64,000 nt of DNA from Saturnia japonica (lineage: Eukaryota; Arthropoda; Insecta; Lepidoptera; Saturniidae): positions 5,077,190-5,141,189 of the forward strand of contig CM065311.1 in assembly GCA_033032175.1 (NCBI GenBank). The letters are read 5' to 3'. Within the stretch, counting starts at the first letter, position 1; each line of letters opens with the position of its first letter. This document shows, one piece after another, positions 41,417 to 53,640 of the stretch. Under the pieces are notes generated by a model, which worked only from the letters and a program-made list of their open reading frames with translations, did no database searches and was not told the origin of the DNA. Made by a program: the position numbers and the translations under genes.

Positions 41417-43730
41417 GGCTTATATATGGACTTGTATATTCTGAACTCTTTCTTCCAGAAGCCATCTCATAGGAAATGGACCTGGATGAGCCCCGATGGT
41501 TCCACAAAAAATGAGATAGACTTCATCATGACCACGAAGAGACAAATATTCAATGATGTCACTGTGATTCACAGGGTGAAAACCGGCAGTGATCACGAAT
41601 GGTTAGAGGCACATTGAATATCAATCTAAAAATAGAAAGGTCTCGCCTGATGAACTACGCTCCGACCCTCTAATGCTCAACTCCAAAACCCCAGAGCTTT
41701 CAACTCGAATTGAAAAACCAATTCGATTGCCTAGATAGTTGCGTCCCTAGATGATATTAGTAATAGGCTGGTAGAAACTGTCCATAAGGTTGGGTCCAAG
41801 TTTTTAAAACTCACCGTAGCAATAGGCATCAACAATATCAGATCAAACCCGAAAACTCATGGCGGATCGGCGTGGTATGGCGCTGCAGTCTTCGATGACG
41901 CTAAGTCCTATAGGCAGTTCAATAGATCTATTAATAAATCCTTGCGACACGATGTCCGTTTACAATACCAAAAGTATTAAAGAGACGATAGAGCGGAATA
42001 AAGGCTCCAAAGTGTTTGCAAGGAATGCATCTATTGGAAGAGCCAGTTGACGAAGCTAAAATAGATGATGGCAGCGTAGCGTTCCACCAAGCCAGGTATT
42101 AAGGGAGATCGAAAGGTTCTATGGGCAGCTATATACCTCGTCAACTAAGCCTGTTACCACCCAGCTAAAAATCCGAGAGCTGGCTGATCCGACACTATAC
42201 CGAAGATATCCCCGACATCAGCCTGTACGAGATTAGGATGGCCCTTAAGCAGCTTAAGAAAACAAGGCGCCGGTGATGACGGATTACATCAGAGCTTCTG
42301 AAAGAGGGTGGAACCTGGTACTTAAGGTCCTGCAAAGCTATTTAATTCCGTTATACTCGAGGGCAAAACGCCGGAAACGTAAAACGGCAGCGTGGTGTTC
42401 CTGTTCTTCAAGATAGGTGATAAAACCTTATTAAAGAACTATCGGCCCATCTCGTTGCTGAGCCATGTTTATAAGCTGTTTTCGAGGGTCATCACGAATC
42501 GTCTCGAGCGCAGGTTTGATGACTTCCAGCCTCCCGAACAAGCCGGTTTCCGAAAAGGCTTTAGCACCGTAGACCACATCTATACGCTATGGCATATTAT
42601 ACAGAAGACTGAGGAGTATAATCTGCCTTTATGCTTAGCGTTCGTGGACTACGAAAAAGCCTTTGATTCGGTTAAAACCTGGGTAGTGTTACGGTCTCTC
42701 AGCGGTCCGTATTGACTATCGACATATCGAAGTGTTGAAGTGCTTGTACAACAACGCCACCATATCGGTCCGAGTACAGGAGCAGTGCACGAAGGCAATT
42801 CCTTTGAGGAGAGGCGTTAGACAGGGAGACGTAATATCTCTGAGACTGTTTACCGCCGCCCTAGAAGACGCCTTCAAGCTCCTGGAATGGCAAGGACTCG
42901 ACATCAATGTCAATGGCGAGTACATCACTCACCTTCGATTTGCTGACGACATCGTAGTCATGGCAGAATCGCTGGAAGATCTTGGCACAATGCTCGATGG
43001 CCTCGACAAAATTTCTCAACAGGTGGACCTTAAAATGAACATGGACAAGACGAAAATCATGTCGAATGTCCATGTGGTGCACACCCCAGTATCAGTTGGT
43101 AACTCTTGTTTAGAAGTTGTTGACGAATATGTCTACCTGGGACAAACAGTACAGTTAGGTAGGTCCAACTTTGAAAAAGAGGTCAGTCGACGAATCCAAC
43201 TAGGTTGGGCAGCGTTCGGGAAACTGCGCGACGTCTTCTTGTCCAAAATACCTCAGTGCCTCAAGACGAAAGTCTTTGACTAATGTGTGTTGCCAGTGAT
43301 GACATACGGCACAGAGACGTGGTTGCTCACTGTGGGCCTCATAAGAAAGCTCAAGGTAGCTCAGCGAGCTATGGAGAGGGCTATGCTTGGTGTTTCTCCA
43401 CGAGATCGAATCAGAAATGAGGAGATCCGTAGACAAACTAAGGTCACCGACATAGCCAAAAGAATTAGCAAGTTGAAGTGGCAGTGGGCGGGGCACATAG
43501 TTCGGAGAACTGACGGCCGTTGAGGCAGAAAGGTTCTCGAGTGGAGATCACGCACCAGAAAGCGCAGCGTAGGACAGCCCCCCACTAGATAGAAAGACGA
43601 CCTAATAAAGGTCGCTGGGAGCCGTTGGGTGCAGGCCGCACAAGATCGGTCGCTCTGGAGATCTATGGGGGAGGCCTATGTTCAGCAGTGGACGTCCTGC
43701 GGCTGAAATGTTGATGACGATGATGATATT
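41417..43730 (+). mobile_element. RTE-clade LINE, 5'-truncated and decayed
   Basis: Begins inside the endonuclease (41,426-41,617: SFFQKPSHRKWTWMSPDGST, NEIDFIM, GSDHE) and continues through a heavily mutated linker to the reverse transcriptase (42,392-43,283) and the RTE-type C-terminus (43,287-43,523: TYGTETWLLT, WQWAGHIVRR). The 3' end is GCCTATGTTCAGCAGTGGAC followed by TGATGACGATGATGAT, the short-repeat tail typical of RTE. Many stops and indels. Confidence 0.88.
42392..43523 (+). pseudogene. RTE reverse transcriptase, frameshifted
   Basis: In order: YRPISLLSHVYKLFSRVITN, AGFRKGFSTVDHI, AFVDYEKAFDSV, then after an indel near 42,710, GVRQGDVIS, catalytic FADDIVVMA, KTKIM and YVYLGQTVQL, then a stop at 43,281 and LPVMTYGTETWLLT. 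FADD with the RRGVRQGD block is characteristic of the RTE clade. The conserved order shows one former protein. Confidence 0.88.
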
Positions 43731-43949
43731 CAACACTGTAATACTTAAAAGGAAAGGTTAATAAATAATCATATGTATATTATTTATAAACATCTATTAG
43801 TGATCAGGTAACTCCTTAACCGCTTGAACTCATCTATACAATTAATAAAATTGAATTGTCTGTTTGCAATGTCAAAATAACAGCTTTTTACAAAATAAAT
43901 ATGAAAGTATATACGATACCTATAACAAAACACCCATTTTAAAATTTTG

Positions 43950-44355
43950 TGTCTGTCTGTCTGTTTGTTCCGGGTAATCTCTAAAACGGTTGGACCGATT
44001 TTGACGGGTCTTTAACTGGTATATAGCTAAATTTATATGGAGTAATTTAGACTACTTTTATTTTAAAAAAGAATTAGGGTTCCGCTTATATAAAAAAAAA
44101 ACTGATCATGGTGAATTAATTCGGGCGCTTAAATGGCTTACGCTGACTAAACCATAAGTGATATAGCAAATAATGTACTAAACAATTGTAAACTTTAAAA
44201 AGACCTACAGAAAAGTCTGCGAGCTGGGTATCTTCTAAGGAACACCCACAATAAGCATTTTTGTCTTTAAAATAGACGGGATCGGAGGAGCAAGATTCGC
44301 GCGGGCTTTCTGTAGTCCACGTGAACGAAGCCACGGGCACAGCTAGTATTGTATA
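43950..44355 (-). repeat. dispersed repeat (CTAGCTGTGCCCGTGGCTTC), minus orientation
   Basis: On the minus strand: ACTAGCTGTGCCCGTGGCTT, CGTTCACGTGGACTACAG, AAGCCATTTAAGCGCCCGAA, GGAACCCTAATTC, AAAATCGGTCCAACCG, GATTACCCGGAACAAACAGA. The same series occurs on the plus strand at 53,256-53,640. Confidence 0.7.
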
Positions 44356-44499
44356 ATTATACATGTTATATTGTTATATTTATTAATCTAATAGCTCTAG
44401 CTGAACAATTCTTTGTAATTGGTTTCTCGGAAACGGCTCTTTTATAACCGACTATAATGGAGAAAGTTTTGCAAATTTTTTTATGGATGTTTAGCCATA

Positions 44500-44655
44500 A
44501 CTTCTTTGTTTATTAATTGATTTATAAGATTTTTTTTTCGTTGGATCTAGATAAAAAGTCCTATGTATTAATCCATGTTATAAACTTTCTGTGTTCCAAA
44601 TTTCATCCGAATCCGTTCAGCTGTTTTTGTGTGATTAAGTAACAAACATACCAAT
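44500..44655 (+). repeat. dispersed repeat 3' part
   Basis: AAATTTCATCCGAATCCGTT, CAGCTGTTTTTGTGTGATTA and AGTAACAAACATACC match the tail of the copy at 35,636-35,860. Confidence 0.5.
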
Positions 44656-45140
44656 GTTCACATTCATTAAGTATTTTAAGTAGGGTCAATCACTTCAATA
44701 GAGTATTTTTAATCGCAACAATTGAAAAAAAAAAAATCCAGCAATACTATCTAGATATTTTCAACGTATGTAAAGTGTAAACTGTTATTGAAGGCTACGT
44801 ACATTCGAAACTACAAGGTAGTCGGGTTGTGAAGCTTAAATAGAGGGAAGAAATAGTGATGTCGGTAGTCGGTATAAAGTCGAGTGCCTTCAGAAGAGTG
44901 GGGTGCGGTAAAAGCAAAGTCACTACAAATGAGTACACAATCATGGACAATAAAACCTATGTACCTACATAAAACCAAGAAATACTTACTGGTCGCATTC
45001 AAAAGCCCTGCTTTTGTTTACGTTAACATAACGTTTACGTTAACTGTAGCAAAAAGGTTTACAATTATTAGAATATGTCTATTGTGGGCTATTTAAATCA
45101 ATCAACCATCAAATTGACACTTCGGATTACCCAGGGCGTG
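44656..45140. other. AT-rich spacer
   Basis: Overlapping small frames on both strands, none supported. Confidence 0.4.
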
Positions 45141-45147
45141 AGAATGT

Positions 45148-46030
45148 ATGCATAAATGTATGCTCTTTCAGTCATCTTATTTGCGAAAGCCTGATGAAAC
45201 TCTGAACATCTTGGGTCATTCATATGATTACCTTCATAATAATAAACATATGTACAGTTGCCCCGCCATACAGGTTGTAAATGAATACAAGTATCTTGGG
45301 TTAACAGTTGATTGTAGCATGAACTGGAAGAAACACACTGAAGATGTTTGTAACAAATTAAGAAGTTTATTGTATAAATTCAACCATTTAAAATATGTGT
45401 GCAGTAAGAAAATTCTATATGTATTGTATCATGCTCTGGTCGATGCTACACTAAGCTATGGTTTAAGTACATATGGCTGTACATTTCGTACATACCTAGA
45501 CAAAATTTTATCATTACAGACACGGTTTCTCAAACTTTTGGTTGATAAACAGACAAAGGATTCTTGTAATAATAATTATAATATTTTATATAAAAAATGT
45601 AATATCTTGCCGGTACATGATAAGGTATCTTATTTAATAGCAGTTGCAATTTTTTTTTCTTTGTCTAGATATGCTATCTCAAGGGTATATAACAAACACA
45701 TTAACTTAAGACCAACCACTATAAAAAATTCCTAGAGCCTAGTGCAAGTAATTTTTACGGAGAAAGAACAACTGAGTACATATTACCGAGAATATATAAT
45801 AATAAAATGTTGAGAACAGAAGACTATGAAAGTGTAAATACATTTAAGAAGAGAATAAAGGCCATCATACTAGACACCATTTTTTTGAAATAAATATTTA
45901 ATATAATAATGTTTTAAAGGTTATGTGATACTGTATTGAGTGCATTTTGTTTTTCGCCAACAAACTGTTTTTCAGTTTGGCGATTCTAGAAAATAATATA
46001 TTATGTATTTTGTATTTTGGGAAAAAAAAA
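45148..46030 (+). mobile_element. CR1/Jockey-like LINE 3' end, 5'-truncated
   Basis: Codons 45,148-45,735 give the region after the polymerase: VVNEYKYLGLTVDCSMNWKK, LYVLYHALVDATLSYGLSTY, LSLQTRFLKLLVDKQT. After a frameshift near 45,733, FYGERTTEYILPRIYNNKML and TFKKRIKAIILD end at TAA about 45,892. The 3' UTR closes with an A-run at about 46,020-46,030. Confidence 0.75.
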
Positions 46031-46364
46031 GAACATTTTAATTGAAAATTAGTTTTTTATGCTCTTTTGATCTGTTTTATACCCGTAGCGATATTCGCTA
46101 AAAATGTCATACTATACGGACAACGGTTTTTTAATCTCAAATATGAATTCTCAAATTAATATTACATATATGTTACGCTGCTAATATAAAACAAATAAAA
46201 CTGATGTATAAAAAAAAAGCTTTTCAAAACACATGGTCGTAAGGTATGCGATTCTAAAACATATTCAATTTTAGGGATGTAAGATACAATTGCACCACGC
46301 GTGAAACATGGATGTAAGTCGCATGAAAATTGTTATCTGTCCCTTATCGCTCTTATGGGTCTTT

Positions 46365-46685
46365 ATGGCTCAGTTGGTAGCTTGTACGGACTCCGCGTCC
46401 ATCGACTTGAGTTCAAATTCCTGCAATAAGTCTGATCTTTCGGTGAAAGAAAACATCGTGATTAAACTATGCGGTGGTAGGACTTTTTCTAATACCCTCC
46501 TGGCTAGCTATTACCGTCAAGTTGAAAGTCTGTCGCAAAACACCGATAGGTGTGTTCCGACAGCTGCACTTGAGAGCCAGTCTTCTAATAGGCCTAGCGT
46601 GCTACCATCTTGGACCACATCGTCAATTAAGATCAAGTGATACTGTGTCCACATCACTAAACCTATAACGCTAAAAACTAACCTT
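46365..46685 (+). repeat. tRNA-derived SINE, family A, copy 2 (head and tail)
   Basis: Head TATGGCTCAGTTGGTAGCTT has the form of an A box and GAGTTCAAATTCC that of a B box, as in a tRNA gene. The body holds TTTCGGTGAAAG, CAAGTTGAAAGTCTGTCGCA, AGGTGTGTTCCGACAGCTGC, ACTTGAGAGCCAGTCTTC, GCCTAGCGTGCTACCATCTT and AAGTGATACTGTGTCCAC. The last four blocks are the source of the 184-bp tandem unit at 15,118-21,440. The two open frames here are not genes. Confidence 0.8.
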
Positions 46686-48222
46686 GAAATAGTATAACTA
46701 TCAAATCAATATATCTAATATATATACATAGTAATTATATAATAGTTTGTAGCGACATCTATTCTCGCGCCAAAAGACGCATCCTACATCGCGATATTAA
46801 AATTAAACCAACAATTGAAATATACATATACAAGAACCTGGAACAACCGTTGGGCAGCATCCCGCCAGACACAACGCCCGTCTGATCGGAGGATCCTCCC
46901 TTTTCTATGGTGAATGAGGGAACTTAAGGCCCTGTCCTCACGTATCCCCATAGTTTATACAATATATCAAATTTTTGAAACTTGTTACATCAAAAAAGAC
47001 TAATTGCTTACGTGAGTACCCACATAAATACACACAATTTTACATTTACAGCTTAAAATTGATATACGCTAAGTAACAAATATTACGCCCCATGCTTAAT
47101 TTATATTCTAGGAATATCGCGTCGTAATAAACAATAGCAACTGATTTCTTAGGGCGTATGAGACATCTATTTTTGAAACTATTGACCAGACACTTCAACA
47201 GTCATCACGGTAACAGATCGTGACTTTTTAAGAAACTTTTTCTTGAAGAAACTCTTATAGCACAGGAAGTTATATCGTAAAGCATTTTAAATTTTACTTT
47301 TTTGCTTCTCCTGAAAAGATGTGTTTTGTCTTCTACGCCCTTTGTAATCCGAAGTATCAAAGTGTGTACGTCAAAGTAATTTATTATGATACGAATGTTT
47401 GTTTTCGTTATATTTGGATCAAATTAAGTCCTGTGTTCTTTAAATACATTGAAATATAATATGTTTATTATATTTATCTTAGGAAAAACATAAATAGGTA
47501 TTATTTTACTTATAACTAATGTTAATAAACAAACTCATACAACAAATTAAGTTTCCACAAATGTTATTTAAATTATACCAGGTACACCATATTAGATTTA
47601 CGGAAATAGTAATAATAATAAATATACTACATATAAATGTATATTATTAAAACGGAAAAAGGAAGTGAAAAACAATTTTCCAATATCTGTTAACAACCAT
47701 AATTTATATTATTAATAGCGTCACATTTAGTAATGAATAACCTTCTTTATAATAAATGAAATATAAATCAGAACATTACTCAGAGCTCCCTAACTACAAT
47801 GTTCTGTCCTATAAATACCAAACAAATCTGGAAACAAGTACATCCTAAAATAAATGCTAGTTCCAGCTGAGTAATGAACCTGAGTGCCGCTATACGGAAA
47901 GCATATATTTTATCAAGTGCACTAAGAAGTAACTAAACTAATGAAGTTCTCTAAATTTATAAAGACAAAATTTCAACATACTTTGCTTCCTTTAAGAGTA
48001 AAGCTGCGAATATATATTACAACAGAAACTCAACAATAATTCAACTTAGGAAAATAAAACGAATTTTCATGCGAGCAGAACAAATTTATTTACGCCGCTA
48101 CAAACAGGCCAGGCTACAAAGCCTGGAGGTACTCGCAAATGGGATTGCTGTGTTAGAGCTGTTTTTTTTAATTGAAAGTTTTAATTTGCTGCGGTACCTC
48201 ATGGCGGTATTATGAAATTTGA
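46686..48222. other. AT-rich spacer
   Basis: No gene seen. GTAGCGACATCTATTC at 46,748 with CGCATCCTACATCGC resembles 52,025-52,075 and may be shared repeat debris. CCAGGC-TACAAA-GCCTGG near 48,108 is a small hairpin. Confidence 0.45.
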
Positions 48223-48345
48223 AACGATGGCTTAGTGATAGCGAAGCTTCGAAGGATCTCGGTTCGATTCTAAAAATAAGCCTGGTTTTTCGGTGAATAT
48301 GAACATCGTGATGATTTTAGGGCTTTTTATATCCTCTTTAGGTAA
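48223..48345 (+). repeat. tRNA-derived SINE head, family A, degenerate
   Basis: GATGGCTTAGTGATAGCGAA (A-box-like), GATCTCGGTTCGATTC (B-box-like), then CTGGTTTTTCGGTGAATATG and AACATCGTGATGA as in the copy at 46,365-46,685. The tail is lost. Confidence 0.6.
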
Positions 48346-48865
48346 CACCACTCCCAAATTAAATATATATCGCTATCGCTTATGTTCCAGTGACAACACG
48401 GTCTGTTTTAAACAAATGCCTTCACTGTGAATCCATGGTTGTACGGTGCAAGAAAATGTTTGGTAAATTTTGAAAGGTATTAAAAGTATTGAAAAATTCG
48501 TATTGCAAAAATTTACTCACCGGTAGGTAAAATGTAATATTGTAGTGACTTCGGAGGTGAACTTATTAGTCACCGTTAAAATAATTTCACATCCTAAATT
48601 TCATTTAGAATTTAATTAGATAAGTTCTATATTGTTTCAGAAGTTTTAATAACACAGTTGTTGACGACGAGGAATTCAGGTACGTGTTTGTAAGTGAAGT
48701 TAGTTTTCAATTAAAGTTAACTCAATATAGGAGTAGATAATATATAATTTTTTTTAATAAGCGAATACTTTAATTAGATCGAACAATTTTTTATGTAAAA
48801 TTATTAACCCTTATCTAGAGGAAGGAGTGAATGTTTATTTAAAGTTATTTCTTATAAGTTTTTTT
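48346..48865. other. AT-rich spacer
   Basis: Nothing recognised. Confidence 0.4.
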
Positions 48866-49090
48866 TGACCTGATGGTAAGCAAACCACAATCTAAAAACA
48901 AGGACTACCATCGATGATTGGAAATCTATCAGCGGTCGCCGCTATTATGCCGACTTGCTTGCCTTTCGACAGCTGGATATGTATACACTGGCTGATCACG
49001 AAACGCGACAAACTAAAGGAGAGTCACTGTGTCGGATTTATCACGATCTGCATGGTGGTTGCGACCCATCTGTTTCTGTCGGAGATCTCT
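48866..49090 (+). repeat. dispersed repeat (GACCTGATGGTAAGCAAACC)
   Basis: GACCTGATGGTAAGCAAACC, GCGGTCGCCGCTATT, GCTGATCACGAAACGCGACA, AACTAAAGGAGAGTCACTGT, then GCATGGTGGTTGCGACCC. The same series on the minus strand fills 54,720-54,935. Confidence 0.65.
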
Positions 49091-49354
49091 GTCACGTTTA
49101 GTCACCGGCTGGTCCCAGAAATCGACATGTCTAAGCGTGCCACGCCTCTATGGTGGGTGTTATAAATGGAGTTTAGTATTGTTGTGTCTTGTCAGGTTTA
49201 CCACCAATTTTAGATAAAAGGGAAAATAAAACAAAATCACATTCTGTAAATGCTAACCGTGGTACATTTACGGGTTAAAAATACCTAGTATAATGACTTA
49301 TTGCTTTGATTAGTACTACTTCAGTGTTATCATTAAATTATATTATACTGCCTC

Positions 49355-49570
49355 ATTAACCTAGTGGACCTCTCATGGGTTAGATTCCCAGGTCGAGCAA
49401 TGGGTTATTGGGGTTTTGTATGAAACTCTCAGTAGCAGCTCTGAGTTTGGCTTAGTGCCCAATTAATGGCAATAGGCTCGCCCCCTATTACATGGGACCA
49501 AAAAAACATACTCGGAGAACTGTGGGTGTACATTAGTACACTTCTGCCTATCCCTTCGGGAATAAAGGCA
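49355..49570 (+). repeat. tRNA-derived SINE, family B, second copy
   Basis: AACCTAGTGGACCTCTCATG and GGTTAGATTCCCAGGTCGAG form a decayed tRNA-like head. TTTGGCTTAGTGCCCAATTA, GGCTCGCCCCCTATTACATG and CTGTGGGTGTACATTAG match 26,755-27,000. Confidence 0.75.
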
Positions 49571-49679
49571 TAATGGTATGTTAATGTTTTTATTTCAGAA
49601 TTAGATAAAAATAGAAAAAAAAACACGTTTAGTAAATTTTTAAATAACAAAAACATAATACTTTGTAATTTACTGTATA

Positions 49680-49805
49680 TTTTTTGAAGTGAAAACTCCT
49701 TTAGTACTGTTGTGATTTGAAACACTATGAAACAAAATGCGACACTAAAAAGAGACAAACACATACATTCATAGGAATTAGCATGCGAGAGAATGAGATA
49801 TATGT
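49680..49805 (+). repeat. dispersed repeat (TTTGAAGTGAAAACT family), copy 2
   Basis: TTTTTTGAAGTGAAAACTCC, TGTTGTGATTTGAAACACTA, AGAGACAAACACATACATTC, GAGAGAATGAGATA; see 38,852-39,000. Confidence 0.65.
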
Positions 49806-50274
49806 TGTTTATTTATTATTCTCAATGTTAAAGTGATATTTAGGTACATTTTTAAAATAAGTTTGTAAAAATAAGTGATTTTAATTATCTTTGATTATTA
49901 AAAAAAATGTCACTCTTACATAAATTAATTAGTGTAATACTATCATTATTTATTAGTCAATGAATACTATATTGTATATATTCTGACGGTTAACGTTTTT
50001 GAAATCGAGTTCAGCTGTCGAGATCTATTAAACTCAATGGCAGATTTCATTTACAAGCATATATTCTATAACTTTGTAATACTCACTCTATTTGACTCGG
50101 TAATTTAAAACTTCACAACGGGTTTTCAATTTAAAACCATGAACATTCACGTAATTTAACGCAAGTTGCACAGAATTTGTAACAGATCTAAATTATCGAA
50201 AGTTTTAAATTATTTTATTATTTACGTCGGTCAGAGTAATAAGTATTGCCGTATAACCTTCGGTGTACGTTTCC
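49806..50274. other. AT-rich spacer
   Basis: Nothing recognised. Confidence 0.4.
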
Positions 50275-50440
50275 TACTGGTGGCGAGCTTTTTAATTCTT
50301 TATAGGTTTTTAGCGGTTTGGTCATAATCTCACTTGATTTTAAGTGACGAGTGGAAGACTGGCTCTCAAGTGCAGCTGCCGAAATACATCTATTGGTGTT
50401 GAGCGACAGATTTTCAACTTGAACTAGCCAGATGGGCATT
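50275..50440 (-). repeat. SINE family A tail, head-truncated
   Basis: On the minus strand: GTTCAAGTTGAAAATCTGTC, TATTTCGGCAGCTGCACTTG, AGAGCCAGTCTTCCACTCGT, AAAATCAAGTGAGATTATGA. Matches the tail of 46,365-46,685 and the 184-bp unit. Confidence 0.7.
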
Positions 50441-50647
50441 ACAAAAAATGAATGGAATTGGATGGCATCCAATAATTGTAGTTTTTGATTATCCATAATA
50501 GAAGTTCCTTAACGCGGGATGGGAGCTTAACTGGAAAAGTGTCCGACCTGACCGACACTACAAAGATTAACCTATACATATATAGAATTTTTAGAACTAC
50601 GACTGGAGTAGAATTGGCCACATTTGTAAGCACTGTTGTTGCATGTA

Positions 50648-50692
50648 CAGTACGAGTGGCAACAGTTCGAGTGGCAACAGTTCGAGTTCCGC
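50648..50692 (+). repeat. 15-bp minisatellite
   Basis: CGAGTGGCAACAGTT occurs twice in direct succession with a partial third (CGAGTTCC) after a diverged GTACGAGTGGCAACAGT. Confidence 0.7.
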
Positions 50693-50700
50693 TTATTTGA

Positions 50701-51237
50701 GGATTTTTGAAACAAACGAAAAAACTTTTTTCCTACCGGACACATCTCGAGTTTTTTATTATTTTATTACAGTTTTTAAAATCGTAGTTATACAATGTGT
50801 TTTAAAAAAATATTTTTAGCGAAATAATAATATAATATATGACATAATGAAAGTGAAATGTTTATATAGTATACAGTATAAGGGACGTTGATCATCTAAC
50901 ATTGAATAAAGATGAAAAATCAAAAATACTATTTACAGAAATGGAAGGTACCTACTCGTAATGATATTGTTTGTTTTTGTTCGAAATATTTATAGTCATC
51001 GCCTATTCAATTATTACAAACCACTGGCTTCGTGATTTTCCTCCGGCTAAATAGAAAAGTTTTGATTTGTTCAAACTCGTAGCAAAAGCAACAATAACAA
51101 TTTTATAGAAACGTTTTTGTTTTAGACTATTTTCCATTTAACCTACAAATAACTTCGAAGTATAAAGTGATTGTGTAACATTTCGCAATGAAACGACTAT
51201 TACTTATTTAGATTATGTATTTGACTTTTATTTATAA
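50701..51237. other. AT-rich spacer
   Basis: Nothing recognised. Confidence 0.4.
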
Positions 51238-51480
51238 ATTAGCTGTGTTCGCGGTTGCGCTCGCGTGCACTACAGAATTCCGTCGATGCGCACACGCGCG
51301 AATCGTGCTACTCCCGCTCCCGGTTATTTATAGACAAAAATGCTTATTGTGTGTTATCATAGATCTCTCTGTGTGTGATCCTTAAACGATAGACATATAA
51401 TGCTCTAAAATATTAAATGTACAGACAAAATTACAGATTTATTAACATAGATTATATGAAGTCGTTAATATAGCTTTTTA
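51238..51480 (+). repeat. dispersed repeat (TTAGCTGTGTTCGCGGTTGC)
   Basis: Head AGCTGTGTTCGCGGTTGCGC, TCGCGTGCACTACAGAATTC, then CACACGCGCGAATC and GCTTATTGTG. Same family and orientation as 53,256-53,640, shorter and more diverged. Confidence 0.65.
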
Positions 51481-51689
51481 TAATAATGATGTATGTACGC
51501 CCTAATTTTTAATGCCTAAACAAATTAACTTATGTAGTAAACAAGGGTAGAAGCTTAAATTTTACAACAAGTCCCATTAAGCCCGCAAAAATAGTTAAGA
51601 CCCCAACATTCGTTTTAATTTATTACTGACTAATCCACATTTTGTTAAATATTTTGGATTTCTCTATTGTACTTTAACGAATACTATCT

Positions 51690-51960
51690 GTGCCCCACGC
51701 TTTCACTCGTGTTTTCACCGCGATGCCGACAACGCACCCATTTTAGCTTATATTCTCACTAACCATACATTTACCTACAGCTTGCCGAATTGCTTGCTTT
51801 TAATGGTTACGGCTCAATTCCCCAGGGTTGTAGCGTGATGTTATATAATCTGTAACAATTCCCAATAAATATGCTGTAAAATGCAAATAGAAGTTTTCAA
51901 ATCTGAATAATAGTTCCAGAGATTAGCGCGTCCAAACAACAAAAAAAAAAAAAAATCAAT
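51690..51960 (+). repeat. dispersed repeat (CTGTGCCCCACGCTTTCACT)
   Basis: Head as at 2,688; later blocks as at 14,390-14,490 (AGCGTGATGTTATATAATCT, AGAGATTAGCGCGTCCAAAC). It links those two copies as one family and ends in an A-run. Confidence 0.6.
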
Positions 51961-53255
51961 ATCTTAAGCCTTATAATATTAGCATAGATTTCTTATAACA
52001 AATTTTAAATACAAGTATATACTTGTAGCGACACATAGCGATATCTATCGAGCCACATACGACGCATCCTACATCGCACTCTTCATACTTATTTCAATTA
52101 GACAAATCTATTTTAGCTTTCTATTGTTAGAGCTAAACCTATTCATACTGAGACGAATAATTCTGTCGTCTACAATATTGTGACGATTGTGGATCTATAT
52201 GATCTTGACTTGGTCGGTAAATTATATAGAAACATTCAACAAACTGTTTATTGCTTTAACACTTTACATATACATAACTCATAGTCATACAAAGGGTTAC
52301 ACTAACTCATATGTACACATATCTACCCATCTTTAAACACAATAATACGCAGCCACACACGTACACTAACACACATATCCAAACATAAAACCACACACCT
52401 CAGTTTTTGTTTTTATTATATTTTTTTGTTTTATATTACATTATAATCTTACTTTTAAAATTAGGTTAGTATTCTAACTTTTGTATTATTTTGAAAAACC
52501 GAACAAAATTCCGGAGGTGGGCGATAGCAGCTATAACCACTTACTTTTTAATTAAAGTAGTTGCTAACGTTTCATTGTTTTGGTTTATGAATAGTATGTT
52601 AATGTAAACAAATAAATAAATAAATATTGGTCAAGCTATAATCTATCCTAATCTTTCCTGATACAACACAAAAAAAAATGCCCTGCACAATTCAGCTCCC
52701 CGAGCTTTATTGGAGCATCGTCGCCGCACCACCGCCGCGCCGCCGCGCCACCGCGCCTCCTCGAACTTATGATGTTACATACATTATGGTCAGTTAGGAG
52801 TCTTCGAATGATTGACGTTACAATATGGTGTGTTAGAATAGCTAAGCCTTACTGAGGTTTTATTTTTCTTTGCAACAGTGTAAAAACTGTAAAAATGATC
52901 CTATAACCCATGACTGATAAATCCAGGGCTATTTAATGTAATTAAATTTTATCGGGCGACTGTCAGAGGTCATATTTAGATGTAGACGTCGTTAGAAGTC
53001 AGGGTGGTATGTTTACACAGCGGGGACTCGGTCAACAACGCCAACGAAGGTTCATAATTGAATTCCCGATGGTTCGCGATAAATGCGAGCCTGAGACAGT
53101 CGACATTATGAAGCGAAAAGCAGAATATCCTCGTCAGACCTTCATCCCTAATTAGGAATAATTTGACCAAGCTTTCCTTATAATTAACGTTACAAAATTG
53201 CTTTAATTTATAATTGTTTTCGTCGTTTTCCTCTCCAGATTTAAAGGTACACTGG
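51961..53255. other. AT-rich spacer with a small GC-rich CCG tract
   Basis: No gene supported. At about 52,722-52,765 a CGCCGCACCACCGCCGCGCC-type simple repeat stands out from the AT-rich surroundings. (ACAC)-rich sequence occurs at 52,350-52,400. Confidence 0.5.
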
Positions 53256-53640
53256 ATGTACCCGCGGCTGCGCTCGCGTGGACTACAGAATGCTGCCGAT
53301 CGGGCACACGCGCGAATCTTGCTAGCCCTGCTCCCGATTATAAATGCTTATTGTGGGTGATCCTTAGAAGATAGACATATGCTCTTGCTCACTTTTTTGT
53401 AGATCTTTTTAATGACTACAATGATGTAATACATTAAATAGCTATATCTCTTATGATTTACTCAGTGTAAGCCATTCAAGCGCCCGACTACATGAATTTG
53501 CGCGGAACCCTAATTATTTTTTCTAAAATAAAAGTAGCCTAAGTTACTTCTTATAACATTAGCTATCTGCCGGTGCAAGTCTAGTCAAAATTAATTCTAC
53601 TCGTAGATTACCCGGAACAAACAGACAGATGGACGAAAAA
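53256..53640 (+). repeat. dispersed repeat (GTACCCGCGGCTGCGCTCGC), longest copy
   Basis: Head CCGCGGCTGCGCTCGCGTGG, ACTACAGAATGCTGCC, AAGCCATTCAAGCGCCCGAC, GGAACCCTAATTA, GATTACCCGGAACAAACAGA. Its blocks recur at 43,950-44,355 (minus) and 51,238-51,480 (plus). Confidence 0.7.

Noticed and set aside
49429..49764. 111-codon minus-strand frame
   Set aside because: Runs antisense through a SINE into an unrelated repeat; no coding features.
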